Assembly: GCA_030544235.1 (NCBI GenBank)
Contig: CM060471.1
Span: forward strand, 1,374,348 to 1,438,347
Reading direction: 5' to 3'
Source: Lepturacanthus savala
Taxonomy: Eukaryota; Chordata; Actinopteri; Scombriformes; Trichiuridae
DNA: 64,000 bases
Positions 28,683-41,300 of this stretch are shown here, piece after piece. Below the pieces are notes generated by a model. That model worked only from the letters and a program-made list of their open reading frames with translations. It ran no database searches and was not told where the DNA came from. The position numbers were made by a program, and so were the translations under genes. Numbering within the stretch: the stretch's first letter is position 1; each line of letters begins with the position of its first letter.

Positions 28683-28741
<59 letters not shown>

Positions 28742-31428
28742 TGGGGTCTGGATTAAAATAAACCCAGTTTTGGCTGCTGATCTCAGCTCAGCTGGACCCA
28801 TCACTGTTTCCCTACATCTCCCCAACTGCTCCTGATAATAGATTTTTTTTAAAGGGGTCAGTTCACTGGATTATAAATAAACAAATTTTCTCACTTACCT
28901 TGAGGTTTTGCTAGTTACAGGATCAAGAGTTATTAGAAACTTGAAAGACATCCCTAAAACCCTGACAAAAAGTGTTTCTGAGAACAGACTCTTTAAAGCC
29001 GATGTGATAACTGGGATCCGGCCTGAATAAGATGTCTAAACTACTACCTGGAATGGTAAGCTTGTTTTTGTTTTTTATAGCTGCTTCTATTATTTCATGT
29101 AAAAAGAATTACACCTCTCATAACCACAGCTCACAAAACCTTATAGAGGAATTTATACAATGAATAATTGATCACAAAAACAAAATGAAAATTTGTTTCC
29201 AAAAGATTACACAACAAGGCTGTATAGAGGAGAAATATCTCATCAGTATAACTTGTCAGTATGAGCAATGGCTTTTGTTTTATATGTACTTATTCACTGT
29301 ATTGCCGATATTAACATTTTTGACCTGCATCCACAACAGACAACAGGCAGAGGACTATTCAAGAAGTGGATAGAACTAAGAGTCTATTGAGTGTTGATTG
29401 TGTTTTCTCTGCAGTGACTCAGCCTCCCACTCAGTCCACTCTGCCCTTTCACTTTCTGCATCTCCAACAAAACCCTGCTATTTATAAACCAGCAATTATC
29501 CCTCCGGCTTTCTTTCCCAACTTTGAAAAGGAAAACCATCTAACAATCAGCGAAGAGTGAAAGCAGACGAAGGGACTGAGTTATGAGTGGGAGATGGAGA
29601 AGGATCCAAGACAGAAGAAAAGGGGTTTCCTTTATGTTACTCAATATTCTTAAACTCACAAAGTTAGTGCCACATGTGACCAAATTATAAACTCAGTGAG
29701 TTTCTTAATGAAATGCACTTTGGAAGTTGTAGTTCTACCTCCACAATTTATACTTGTATCTTTAACTTTTTTGCTAAAAACATATTTTCCTTTATTGTTT
29801 TTATTGGTTGTGGTAGTGAGGGTTCATGAGCATTAGATACCAAATATGGCATCTGCATATAGAGCTAATTTAACATTCCGGGCCATTAGCTAGCCGCTTT
29901 GATCACTTCAGCAAACCGTACCATAACCACCGTTCATAACAGCACTGTTGCTCTCTTGGGGTTGCGCTCTTTGTTGCTCTCTTTGAATCGGTTTTCTGTG
30001 TTTTCTCATTCTCAGACCATGCTGCACTGAAGGAGCTTCTGTTGTTGGAGGGTCTGATCCTGTCCTGGTGAAACCTGGAAGCTGCAATGGATCCTGTCCC
30101 CTCATCCTCCACATACACCATGAATCAATATATTTCTGGTATTCTATCTAATGTCATATTTAACTTTTCCTTTTCTAATGTATTGTTTCTATCCTGTTCA
30201 CATCATCTCTTGCGGCCTCCTCTGTTTCTCTTCCTGAAGTTTAGAACTCTTATTTTCCTCATTAAAGAGTTTTTAGGAAGTTCTAAGGACAGGGGATGTT
30301 GTGTAAACTGTAAAAATCACTGAGGTGAATCTATGATTTGTGATTTTTTGTGACTTTAGAAGTGATCTAACTGTGACTCACATAATGTCTTGTGGGAAAT
30401 GGGAATTTTACTTCTGGAGCCACTTTCTGGTGTGATCTTTAAGTAGGTTAATATATTTTACAGTGTGGGATTTTATAAAGGAGGACCTGAAACAGGGAAT
30501 AGAGACAAAAGCTGAATGAGCAGAAGAGAGAGGGCAGTACAAGAGGCTGATGGACACATCTTTTCGTGGCTGACGCTATAAGGGATGCCTCCTAATGCAT
30601 GCCGGCAGACAAGCAGTAGTCACCTTGGTGCACTAACCAACCACTACAAAAAGAGCAGGAGGAGGACAGGAAGGTAGGAAGGAAGCAGGGCAGCACAACA
30701 CAAAGCTGCAGGGAGAAAAAAAGGATGAAAAACCAAAGCCTCACAGGGAAGTGACATGGATTGAAATGGACTGATCATAAATACATCATGAGAGGACATA
30801 GATTGTGAGAGTGAAGTTGATTTTTTTTTTTTTTTTGGAAAAGTAGTTGACATGGAAAGCACCCTGCTGTGGATTCTAGAGAACATTGTTGCACTGCCAC
30901 AATGTCTGACGGCATAATCAGCAAGTACACAAACAAGCACAAAAGAGGGAACACAAAAGAGGTTAGTGGTGGTTTCTTTGTGCATTTCAGGGCACAAACA
31001 GGCCTATTTATACACTTATTCCCTCCCACCGGTCTCTCCATCTCTGGGTGGATTTTTTGTTATGTAAGGCGTCAGCTGATAACAAACTGAGTGGTGGAAG
31101 AGCTTGATCATTGTCCTGACTGAACCATGGCCTGACAGGAAGAAAGGAACAATCAGCACAAGGTATGCATGCATACATGCATGTATGTATGCCCCTACAC
31201 AGCCCCTATACACCTCCACTCAGCCCTATACAGCCCTACATGGCCCCTATACACCTCTACACAGCCCTACACAGCCCCACATGGCCCCTATACACCCCTA
31301 CACAGCCCTACATGGCCCTACACAGCCCTACATGGCCTTACACAGCCTCTACATGGCCCCTATACACCCCTACACAGCCCTTCATGGCCCCTACATGGGT
31401 CCTATACAGGCCCCCCCTTGCCAGGAAT

Positions 31429-31466
<38 letters not shown>

Positions 31467-32097
31467 CAATTCTTCAAAGAGATAAACATATGAGGGATCA
31501 CCAGCAAGTATCTCTGTGACTGTGTGTGTGAGTGGGTGTGTGTATAGGTATGTGTTCATACTCATGAGTGATGAGGTCATTTATGTTATGTTATGTAATC
31601 CCTGTCAGGCACGTCCAGCCTCATGCATGGCATTCTTCACTGAGTTTGAGTATGTCTAGTTATCTAGGTAAATATATCACAGCTATAGACTGACTGATGT
31701 TGGATTTTAGGGACGATGCTGAAAAACCTCATAATTGAAATATTGGCCAATATTTGTAATGTGGTTATCAAAACGTTGTGACAAACTTAAAATAGAGGAA
31801 GGGTATTTTATAGTTTAATAAACTTCATCAAAATATCACCATATTTCATATATGCACATTAGTGCAATCAATTTCACTAGGAATTATAAACAACTAATAC
31901 AAATTTACACAAATAGAACGGCATATTTTAAACTTGAAGAAAGGAATGTATCTATAAAATGCTGTATATTTAAAGTGGTCTGAATGCTGCTTTCATATAA
32001 ATCTAACCCAGAATATTAGTGACAGGTTCCACAATTTGTAAAAACAAATGGATGGACTCCAAAAGACATTTTTTTCCAGTTTTTTGGATCCAAGTGG

Positions 32098-32130
<33 letters not shown>

Positions 32131-35100
32131 GCAACTGATTCTTTCAGGATTCAGGACTTCACTATTTTACTTTTTTAAGAGAGAAAATATTTCTTTAAAT
32201 GTTGCTTTCATCTTTTTACTTTGTTTAGCAAAAAACATTGAAAAAAGGTCTAGGTTTAAAGTTGTAAACTCAACATTCAGTACTGGTCAGAACCCTCAGT
32301 AGCTGTGGAAGAACTGTCCCCACAAGAAGTTGTTAGTCAATGGATGCAACCTTCAGCACAGCGTTCTCCATCAGCTCCAGACCTGGATCCTGTTATCCAA
32401 CCACACACAGATCCTATATTCTCTGAACAGAAATACTAGTGGCTTAGACTATGGCATAATTATGACATCTCAGAAAAGCAGCACTGGTTTGGTCCATTTT
32501 AATAAAAGAAAATTAAATCCAGGTTGTCTGTAGGTTGTGTCAGACTAAACTGGGATATAACTACTCCTAACCACTGCCTAACCACATTTAGCACAGGTAT
32601 GTGAACGCTAACCTACATGTGCAAGCTAGCAGTAGCTGTGCTCGGTAAATGTGTTTTGTTATATATTAAAATACATTTGAATAATTATTCACAATATTTT
32701 AACCATGACATTCTTACAGTAAGAATGTATCAAAAAGTTAACATCACCTACTTTGCTACTACAGGAGCCCACATGACCAATTATAAACAAGCTCCCAATT
32801 CACAACTTCCAGGTAAGAAAACCCCTTTTAAATGTTTGTAAGTGTAATGGGTTAAAAAAAAGTTCTCTTAAAATGCTCAAATACTTAAACTTAGGTTTAA
32901 AACAGATTAGTGCAGTAGAATAGTTGAGCCATTTTGTGCAGCCATTGTAAAGGTATTTTATATTTTCAGTACAATATTTTTCTAACTGTACCATCTTTTG
33001 TACAGTGCTATGTAACTATATCAACAGGATTTAAAGTTTTGAGTGTTTTCTCACTGTAGACTAGTCTTTTTTCATTTAACTGACAGGTTAATGAACAGCA
33101 CACACAAAAAAAGAATGAACTCCTCTAATGAACACTGACCCAGGTCGGACCTGTCAATCACTATCACCACTGCTTTGCACATGCTAATTGTGAACAAATT
33201 CATGAATTTTCACCTTGGTCACAATGTGCTTATAGGGTTTATGGAATATTTTATTAGGGTCATTAACGTGGCCATTCCTGAATTAATCCAGACATAATCA
33301 ACTGAGCTTGTTGCTGCAGCATAAGGGACAGAGGCTGATTAACATTCCTCTGAATAACAGGCTGTACGTGGGGATTACTAAGCAAACACGCCTTTGTTTC
33401 ACTTTGTCCATGTGCCGCTCATGTGTTTTAATTGACTCGCTAATCACCCTCTGCAATTAAATGTCCAACCTCGTTAACAGCAGCCAAGCTGTCTTATCAC
33501 GTTGCAGTGTTAGGGTAAATGCTCTTATAAATGCATTTCCTCTGCCCCCAACTCAATGTAATCTGTAACAACAGCAACATAATGCCAAGCAGAACAATAT
33601 CATCCACACAGTTGAACAGAAATCCAGATACAAGCAGCGATAACTTTCTGTTTACTGATCTCAGTGTGATACAGCCTGTTACTGAGTCAGCGGTTTTGGT
33701 TTTTTTTTGGTAATGTCCTGGGCTCCTGGACAACAGGAGTAGACTAAATGCCACAGCAAAGTACAGAGAAATTCACCCTTAGCATGTCACTGCTTCCACA
33801 GGGAAAATGGAACGATTATAAATAATCAATAATCATACAACGGCTCAACTGGCATTAACCTTCGGAGGGAACATGTTAGTTAATTTCCAAATATCTCAAT
33901 AAAAGTAACAATTAATATGATTTTCATTCATTATATTTGATTATTCCTCATAGGGTCACATGGTCTACTGGAGCCAAGCCCAGCACATTACAGGTAAGAG
34001 GCAGGGATACACCCCAGATGGTCACCAGTCTATCATGGAGCACACACCATTCACTCACTCACTGGAACCTGTGACCTTCCTGCTGTGAAGCAACAGCCCT
34101 AACCACTGCCCCACCATGTCACCTAATATGTTTTCAAATTTGTTTTGAGTAAAATGTCAACATTATATTTATTTTATTATCATAACATTAATATCTTTGG
34201 GCTTTTCTAAGATGCCACCTAGGAAAATTGGGATTTTTTTTTTTTAGTTTAGTTACTAAAGTTATTAACATTTCCACTGTCCTGGACACCATTAAAGAAC
34301 AGACCATTCAGCTACAGTAAGTAGTGAAGTGATGGCTGATGTGGAGGATGGAGGGTGGAGGGTGGAGGGTGGCTGATGTGGAGGATGGAGGGTGGAGGGT
34401 GGCTGATGTGGAGGATGGAGGATGGAGGGTGGAGGGTGGAGGATGGCTGATATGGAGGCCACTGTGACATCATCGGAGGTGAATTTAACCCACCTCGAGC
34501 AGCAAGTGCATGATATTTGGGAGCACATAGACGATCTTGCTAACCAGGGGTCAGGGGTGCAGTATCCACCTAGTCGGAATGCTTGAGGGTTCAGAAGGCT
34601 TGGATTCAGTGAAATGCTGGACCAGACACACCGGTCCTCAGCACCAGAACCTGGCACCTGTCAACGTCCCAGACAACTGATAGTGAAGTTTCAGAAGCTC
34701 ACAGATAAACAGATTGGAATGAAGGCAGCTTGACAGCTCTAACCCTGCTGGTTTAAACAAGACCACCCCACAAATAAAGGAGCCAGAACCTTTTTCTTCA
34801 AGGACTACTCAGCCGATGTGATCCAGAGACTAAAACTTTGAAAGACATGAAGGCACAGCTGAGGAAAATGAACATGGACTATGGGTTACAAAAGAGATTC
34901 AACACCTGAAAGAAGCTGCTTTTACCTTCACTGGAAAAGAGACCCCGAACTAGAAGTTCCCTCAGCCAGCCTATATGACCTTGTTATTTGATTTCAGCTA
35001 TACACCGTGAATAAACTCACTTTCTGGTTTATTCTCCGCGTGAATGTCAGGGAAGAACAGGAGCGTCATTCATTTATTACTGACAGGTCAGTTTCTTTTT

Positions 35101-38100
35101 CTTCATTGTTTTATGAGTCCTGTACTGAGATGGTGTGGAATAGGCTTAAATGCTGCATGTTACTGTATTTGGCCTTTTTGTATATTACTTCCTGTTTAGA
35201 TTTGTTTTTCTCTCAGCTCAGTGACTGTTTACTATAATAAGCAGTTTCAGATTTTTGTTCTCAGTGAGTCATATTAAGAGGATGTATTCATACAATATGA
35301 TATAAGGGGTCCATAGTCTGATTAAGAGAAGGAAAATACTCACTTTTAAAAATAAAATAACATTTATATTGAACTTTTACAGGAAACACACTTGGATGAT
35401 GTAAAATATACGAAACTATGGCACGGTTTGGTTGAGCAGGGTTTTGGTTTTTTCCTCATTTATTTCAAGAGGTAGAGGGGTGTCAATTCTGATGAATTGA
35501 ATCCTTAATTCAGATATTTCCATAGTGGGTGGAGATTTAACTGTGATTATTTATTTCAGAATAATCACATGTATGATAAAAAGTTCATAAATGACACCTT
35601 TAAACATTTTTGATTGTATATTATATGCATCTGAACAACCATATGACGCACCTGTTTTTTTCTCAGTTTAATTTGCCCATTATTCAAGAGTTAAATGTGT
35701 AGTGAAGTCTCTAAAAATAAAAATGTTCAAGTAAAACACAGCAGAAAGCTCACCGCTAAACAAAGGTAAGAAAACAAGCAGCAGTAAGATCGCTGTGACC
35801 TGCTGGCATAGTATGGTAAGGGCAGGACGGTGTGTGTGTGTGTGTCAGTTGGTGTTGGAGGACAAGTGTGGCATGAGTCAGAGTCTACATAAACAGCAGC
35901 AGGTTGGTATCATGTCGGGGTGAAAATTACTGTCAGGGCCATCCATGCAGTGCTATTAGAGCCTGCTGCTTTAACCAGAGAGAAAGGAGCTGGAAACACA
36001 TCTAACCAGAGAGAAAGGAGCTGGAAACACAGTTAACCAGAGAGAAAGGAGCTAGAAACACATCTAACCAGAGAGAAAGGAGCTGGAAACATCTAACCAG
36101 AGAGAAAGGAGCTGGAATCATCTAACCAGAGAGAAAAGAGCTGGAAACATCTAACCAGAGAGAAAGGAGCTGGAAACATCTAACCAGAGAGAAAGGAGCT
36201 GGAAACATCTAACCAGAGAGAAAGGAGCTAGAAACATCTAACCAGAGAGAAAAGAGCTGGAAACATCTAACCAGAGAGAAAGGAGCTAGAAACATCTAAC
36301 CAGAGAGAAAGGAGCTGGAAACATCTAACCAGAGAGAAAGGAGCTGGAAACATCTAACCAGAGAGAAAGGAGCTAGAAACATCTAACCAGAGAGAAAGGA
36401 GCTGGAAACATCTAACCAGAGAGAAAGGAGCTGGAAACATCTAACCAGAGAGAAAGGAGCTGGAATCATCTAACCAGAGAGAAAGGAGCTAGAAACATCT
36501 AACCAGAGAGAAAGGAGCTGGAAACATCTAACCAGAGAGAAAGGAGCTGGAATCATCTAACCAGAGAGAAAAGAGCTGGAAACATCTAACCAGAGAGAAA
36601 GGAGCTGGAAACATCTAACCAGAGAGAAAGGAGCTGGAAACATCTAACCAGAGAGAAAGGAGCTAGAAACATCTAACCAGAGAGAAAGGAGCTGGAAACA
36701 CAGTTAACCAGAGAGAAAGGTGCTGGAAACACAACTAACCAGAGAGAAAGGAGCTAGAAACACATTTAACCAGAGAGAAAGGAGCTGGAAACACAGTTAA
36801 CCAGAGAGAAAGGAGCTAGAAACACATCTAACCAGAGAGAAAGGAGCTAGAAACATCTAACCAGAGAGAAAGGAGCTGGAAACACAACTAACCAGAGAGA
36901 AAGGAGCTAGAAACACATTTAACCAGAGAGAAAGGAGCTGGAAACATCTAACCAGAGAGAAAGGAGCTGGAAACACAGTTAACCAGAGAGAAAGGAGCTA
37001 GAAACACATTTAACCAGAGAGAAAGGAGCTAGAAACATCTAACCAGAGAGAAAGGAGCTGGAAAACTGCAGAAGGAGGGACAGGGACGGGGATGAGAACT
37101 GGGACATTGACAGGGATCACTGCACCACCATGCTGCCTATGAGCTACACTATAATGCCAAAAGTAATTGCTCCCCTGCCCTATGGGGTTCAATATGATGT
37201 TGGTCCACCTTTTGCAGCTATAAGAGCTTCAACTCACCTGGGAAGGCTGTCCACAAGGTGTGTTCATGGGAATTTTTGACCATCCTTCCTGAAGTGCATT
37301 AGTGAGGTCACACACTGATGTTCGACAAGAAGGCCTGGCTCTCAGTCTCCATTCTAGTTCATTCCAAAGCTGTTCTATCAGGTTGAGGTCAGGACTCTGC
37401 AGGCCAGCCAAGTTGATCCTCACCCGACTGTCATCCATGTCTTTATGGACCTTGGTGTGAAGGGGCCAGCTCCAAATTGTTCCCACAAAGATGGGAGCAA
37501 GGAATTTTTCAGAATGTCTTGTTATGCTGAAGCATTCACAGTTCCTCTCACTGGAACTAAGGAGCCAAGCTCCTGAAAAACAACCCCACACCATAACCCC
37601 CCTCCACTAAACATTACCTTTGACTCAATGCATCATTGTCCTGGAAATCACCAAACCCAGACCCATCCATCAGATTGCCAGATGGAGAAGTGTGATTGGT
37701 CACTCCAGAGAAGAAGTTTCCACTGCTGTAGAGTCCAGTGGCAGTTTTATGCTGTGACATCATCAGAGCTGTCCTCCATCCTACTTCACATTTCAGCATA
37801 TAACTCATCAGGTGATAATTACAGCTGTTGATGGTGTTGGTGGATTCCTGTCCACAGACATAGAAAAACACACAATTCTGAACCTGACACCTGAAACCTC
37901 CGCTTCATGTGAGAGGAAAACCAGATTTTTGCATCTCAATGAATGAAATGTGAATAAAATGAAAAGCATGAGTTTTCACTCATTTTAGACGACAGCATTT
38001 GTTTCAGAAAGTATTCTCTGCTTATTTTTACTCCATGATGTATACATATGAAGACGTTAAGGTGAAAAGTCCAATCCATTTGTGCTGTTTGGAAAGTTTC

Positions 38101-38299
38101 TGACAAGGTCCGTTGGAATAAAGCTACTATAGTCTTTATCAGTAGATAAAACAAAGCAGTGGAAAAACAGGACAATGTGTGGAATGTCAAACAAAACGCA
38201 CACACACACAAACTGAGACATGCTTGTATTTCCAATTATATGTATTTAATAATAGAACTATTTGCAGGATGTATTTTTTAAGCAGAAATAAGTACCAAA

Positions 38300-38345
<46 letters not shown>

Positions 38346-41300
38346 TCTGATATATGTAGCTCATTAGATGAGCTGCAGTGATTAGTCCATCAGCAGGAAA
38401 TTAATCGTGCACTATTTCGATAATGTGTTAATCATTTATAAGTCATTTTTCCAGTAACTTATGTTAAACAATACTACACATATGGCTGTTTTAGTCAGAA
38501 GTAAAGGCTTAAAGTATAAACTGAATATTAGCTGGGCAGCTATCTCAGAGGTGTGGAGGATCTCTGACCTTCAGAGTTCAGAGCAGGAATTCCAGTTGAA
38601 ATTTCCCCATTGGAACTCAAAAATCCTGAATTTCCAAGAAATGAATTTGTTGTCACAATGCTCTCCACCTAGAAAATGTCACTACAAGCAGGATTCTGGA
38701 TTTGGCTCTGTGTCTATCTGGCAATCTTTTGCCTTACAATTGTTTGTACTTTTTCTTTTTCTCTTCATTCTCATTCTTCATCTCTGTAGCCATCTATAAC
38801 TGGCTACAGTAATTAAGTCCTTTTATCATTCCAAGAATGTTCTGACTGACCCGGCCACAAAATCTATAATCTAAGTAAATTAAATAGAAGAAATGACATT
38901 GAAATGGAAACATAAACAAGTGAGGGTAATGTAGATTCACTCACATTAAAATGAGGCTGTTTCATAACCAGAAATAAACTCCTTGGGGTCATTGTAATAG
39001 ATTTGGCTGGACAGCAGATGACGGCTAAAACCACTGCAGTAGGAGTAGGGTGTTGGTGTTTGTTCTGGACCCAACCTGTGCTGTTTGATTAAAAACTTCA
39101 TGTGGTGACAACTAACGGCTGCTGTATGGAGTGTGAGTGATGTGTTTGTGCACAGCGTGACACCATGCACGGTGAGAAATAGTAGGTGTGTTGGCAGGTT
39201 AATGAGAGGGGAAGTCAGATTCTAACATACATGCACACATGCTGTAAAACCTGATGACAGAGGGTCACCTTGACTGGCGACTGGTCGCCAGACACCTCAG
39301 TGCAGCAAGAGCCTTTGCTGTTTCCACGGTGACCACTTAGAGCCAATGACCTTTCTCCCCCATTTGTTTGTGTGTGAATAATCTCGTTAACCTTCATTTC
39401 CAACTGGTTAACACAGCAGGAAGAGAACAAAAGGTGAACTTTACTTATCACCACTCAAACTCTTTTACTTCTATGTTTTTTTCTGTTCTTTATGTTTGAT
39501 GCCCCCCCACATACACACACACAAAATGGACTTGTGTCATCATGCCCAAAGCAATTTTTATCAATAGTTATGTTACATCCACCTGTCAAAGTGAAACCCT
39601 GCATTTATTTGGTATATTATAGTAAGTCGATATTTAAAATGTGCTACAGATAGCAACCAAAATTCATTTACAGAAAATAAAGGTTGCTTTAGAGGAAATA
39701 TTACGTGATTAATTAATTACGAAACCTGTAATTAATTAAATTCATTTTTTAACCAAGTCCCACCCCTAAAACCACATTTAGTTGTAACCATTACTATTGT
39801 TTACTATCTTTATCCTACCACAACACTTTGTGCATCTGTTCTCTTGCATCAGACTGACTCCCAGTCTGTGGTGTGAGGTGAGCAGACTGGGAGCTACAAT
39901 GATTAGTCAAATAATCACCAAGTATTAAATATCACTTAATCAATCTCAGTCAATTTTAAAAAGAAAATGTCAAAATGATGTGCTTCCAGCTAAATAATTA
40001 ATTGAAATATTCATAGTTTGCAGCCCTGATGAATAAATGTAAATTTAATTAAAGAACACATGTATAGATGTATTGTGCATTACTGCTGCTGCATTATATT
40101 GTGTAGGTGGTGTGATAAGCTGCTGTTGCTTTATGTCCATTAGTGATGTGCATGTCCCTCATTATTCTGTTTCCCAGGAAATAGACTTTATTTTCTCTGC
40201 TCAGTCAGTGTGACAATCAGCATGCTGAAACCTCGCCACTTCAACGCCCTCAGGAGATGGAAATTTACCGCTATCTGTGTATATGTGTGTGTCTACAGTA
40301 CATGTGTGTGTGTCTACAATATGTGTGTTGGAGTGTGTGCAATACACGTCTGTGTGTGTACAGTATGTGTGTATGTATGTTTGTGAGCCAATTTCCCCTC
40401 TTAGATGAGCTCTTATCTGCATATGGCTGCAGAGACAGAGTCAGCACCCGCTATTCCACAGAGATAGCTTTTTTTTTAAGAAAAAAAAAGAAAAGAGAAA
40501 GAGGAGGGAGGGTGGCGGGACTTCCGCTGCCATGTTTGAAGCTGTGGAATCCCCCCTCCCTATGACAGGGCAGCCATCTTTATTCCACCCACTTCCATCT
40601 TACATCATTGAGGGTTTGAAGGTAGCGGGTGGAGCATGAGAGCTGATCACATCATCACCATCATCACCTCACAGTGATGCAGTGGATGCAAATCTAAAAA
40701 AAACCCTGTGAATAAACTTGTGCTTCTGTTAAACACACATGTTCACAGGCACATGTGTTCACACATGATTATGAAAAAAAAATATTTGTATTAGAGTATT
40801 TGTTAAGTGTGGTGGTGGTGGGATATGAGACAATAATAAAGCTGTTAAAGTTCAATCATTTATTTGTGTGCAAACTGTTGTTAAACACAGTTTATAAATC
40901 TATGAGTTTAGACCCAGGTTCTGTCCTGTTAGGTGATAGTGCTGGGACTTCCTGAAGGGCTGTGAACATATATTGGAGCTGCAGCTAGTGTTTACAGTGG
41001 TTCTCCTGAAAGAAGAAAACATGCAGCACTTTACTTATGAAGCTAGTTGTTTTGTTGAAACTAGATGCTAACTATAAGTGCTGCAGTAATCCTGTTGGGT
41101 GGTAAGACTGTGGAGAAAGACCATGGAGAAAGGGCTGAAACTATGTATGCATGTGTTCTGCTGGGATGTGTGACATGACATGAAAAATGCAAGCTGGTAC
41201 AACCAAGAGATAACGGCCATGGGATAATTTCACATCCTTTTCCCCTTCTGACCTCAACTGCAGATTGAATGTCACTCACAAAAACACATAATGCCGCAGC

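Noticed and set aside
31104..31519. Three overlapping proline/threonine-rich ORFs of more than 100 codons
   Set aside because: They are the three frames of a stop-free minisatellite, with no start context or splice support.
35971..37065. Regular ~29-bp repeats resembling a CRISPR array
   Set aside because: There are no unique spacers: units follow one another directly with only 0-2 bp of variation, and the DNA is vertebrate. It is a minisatellite.
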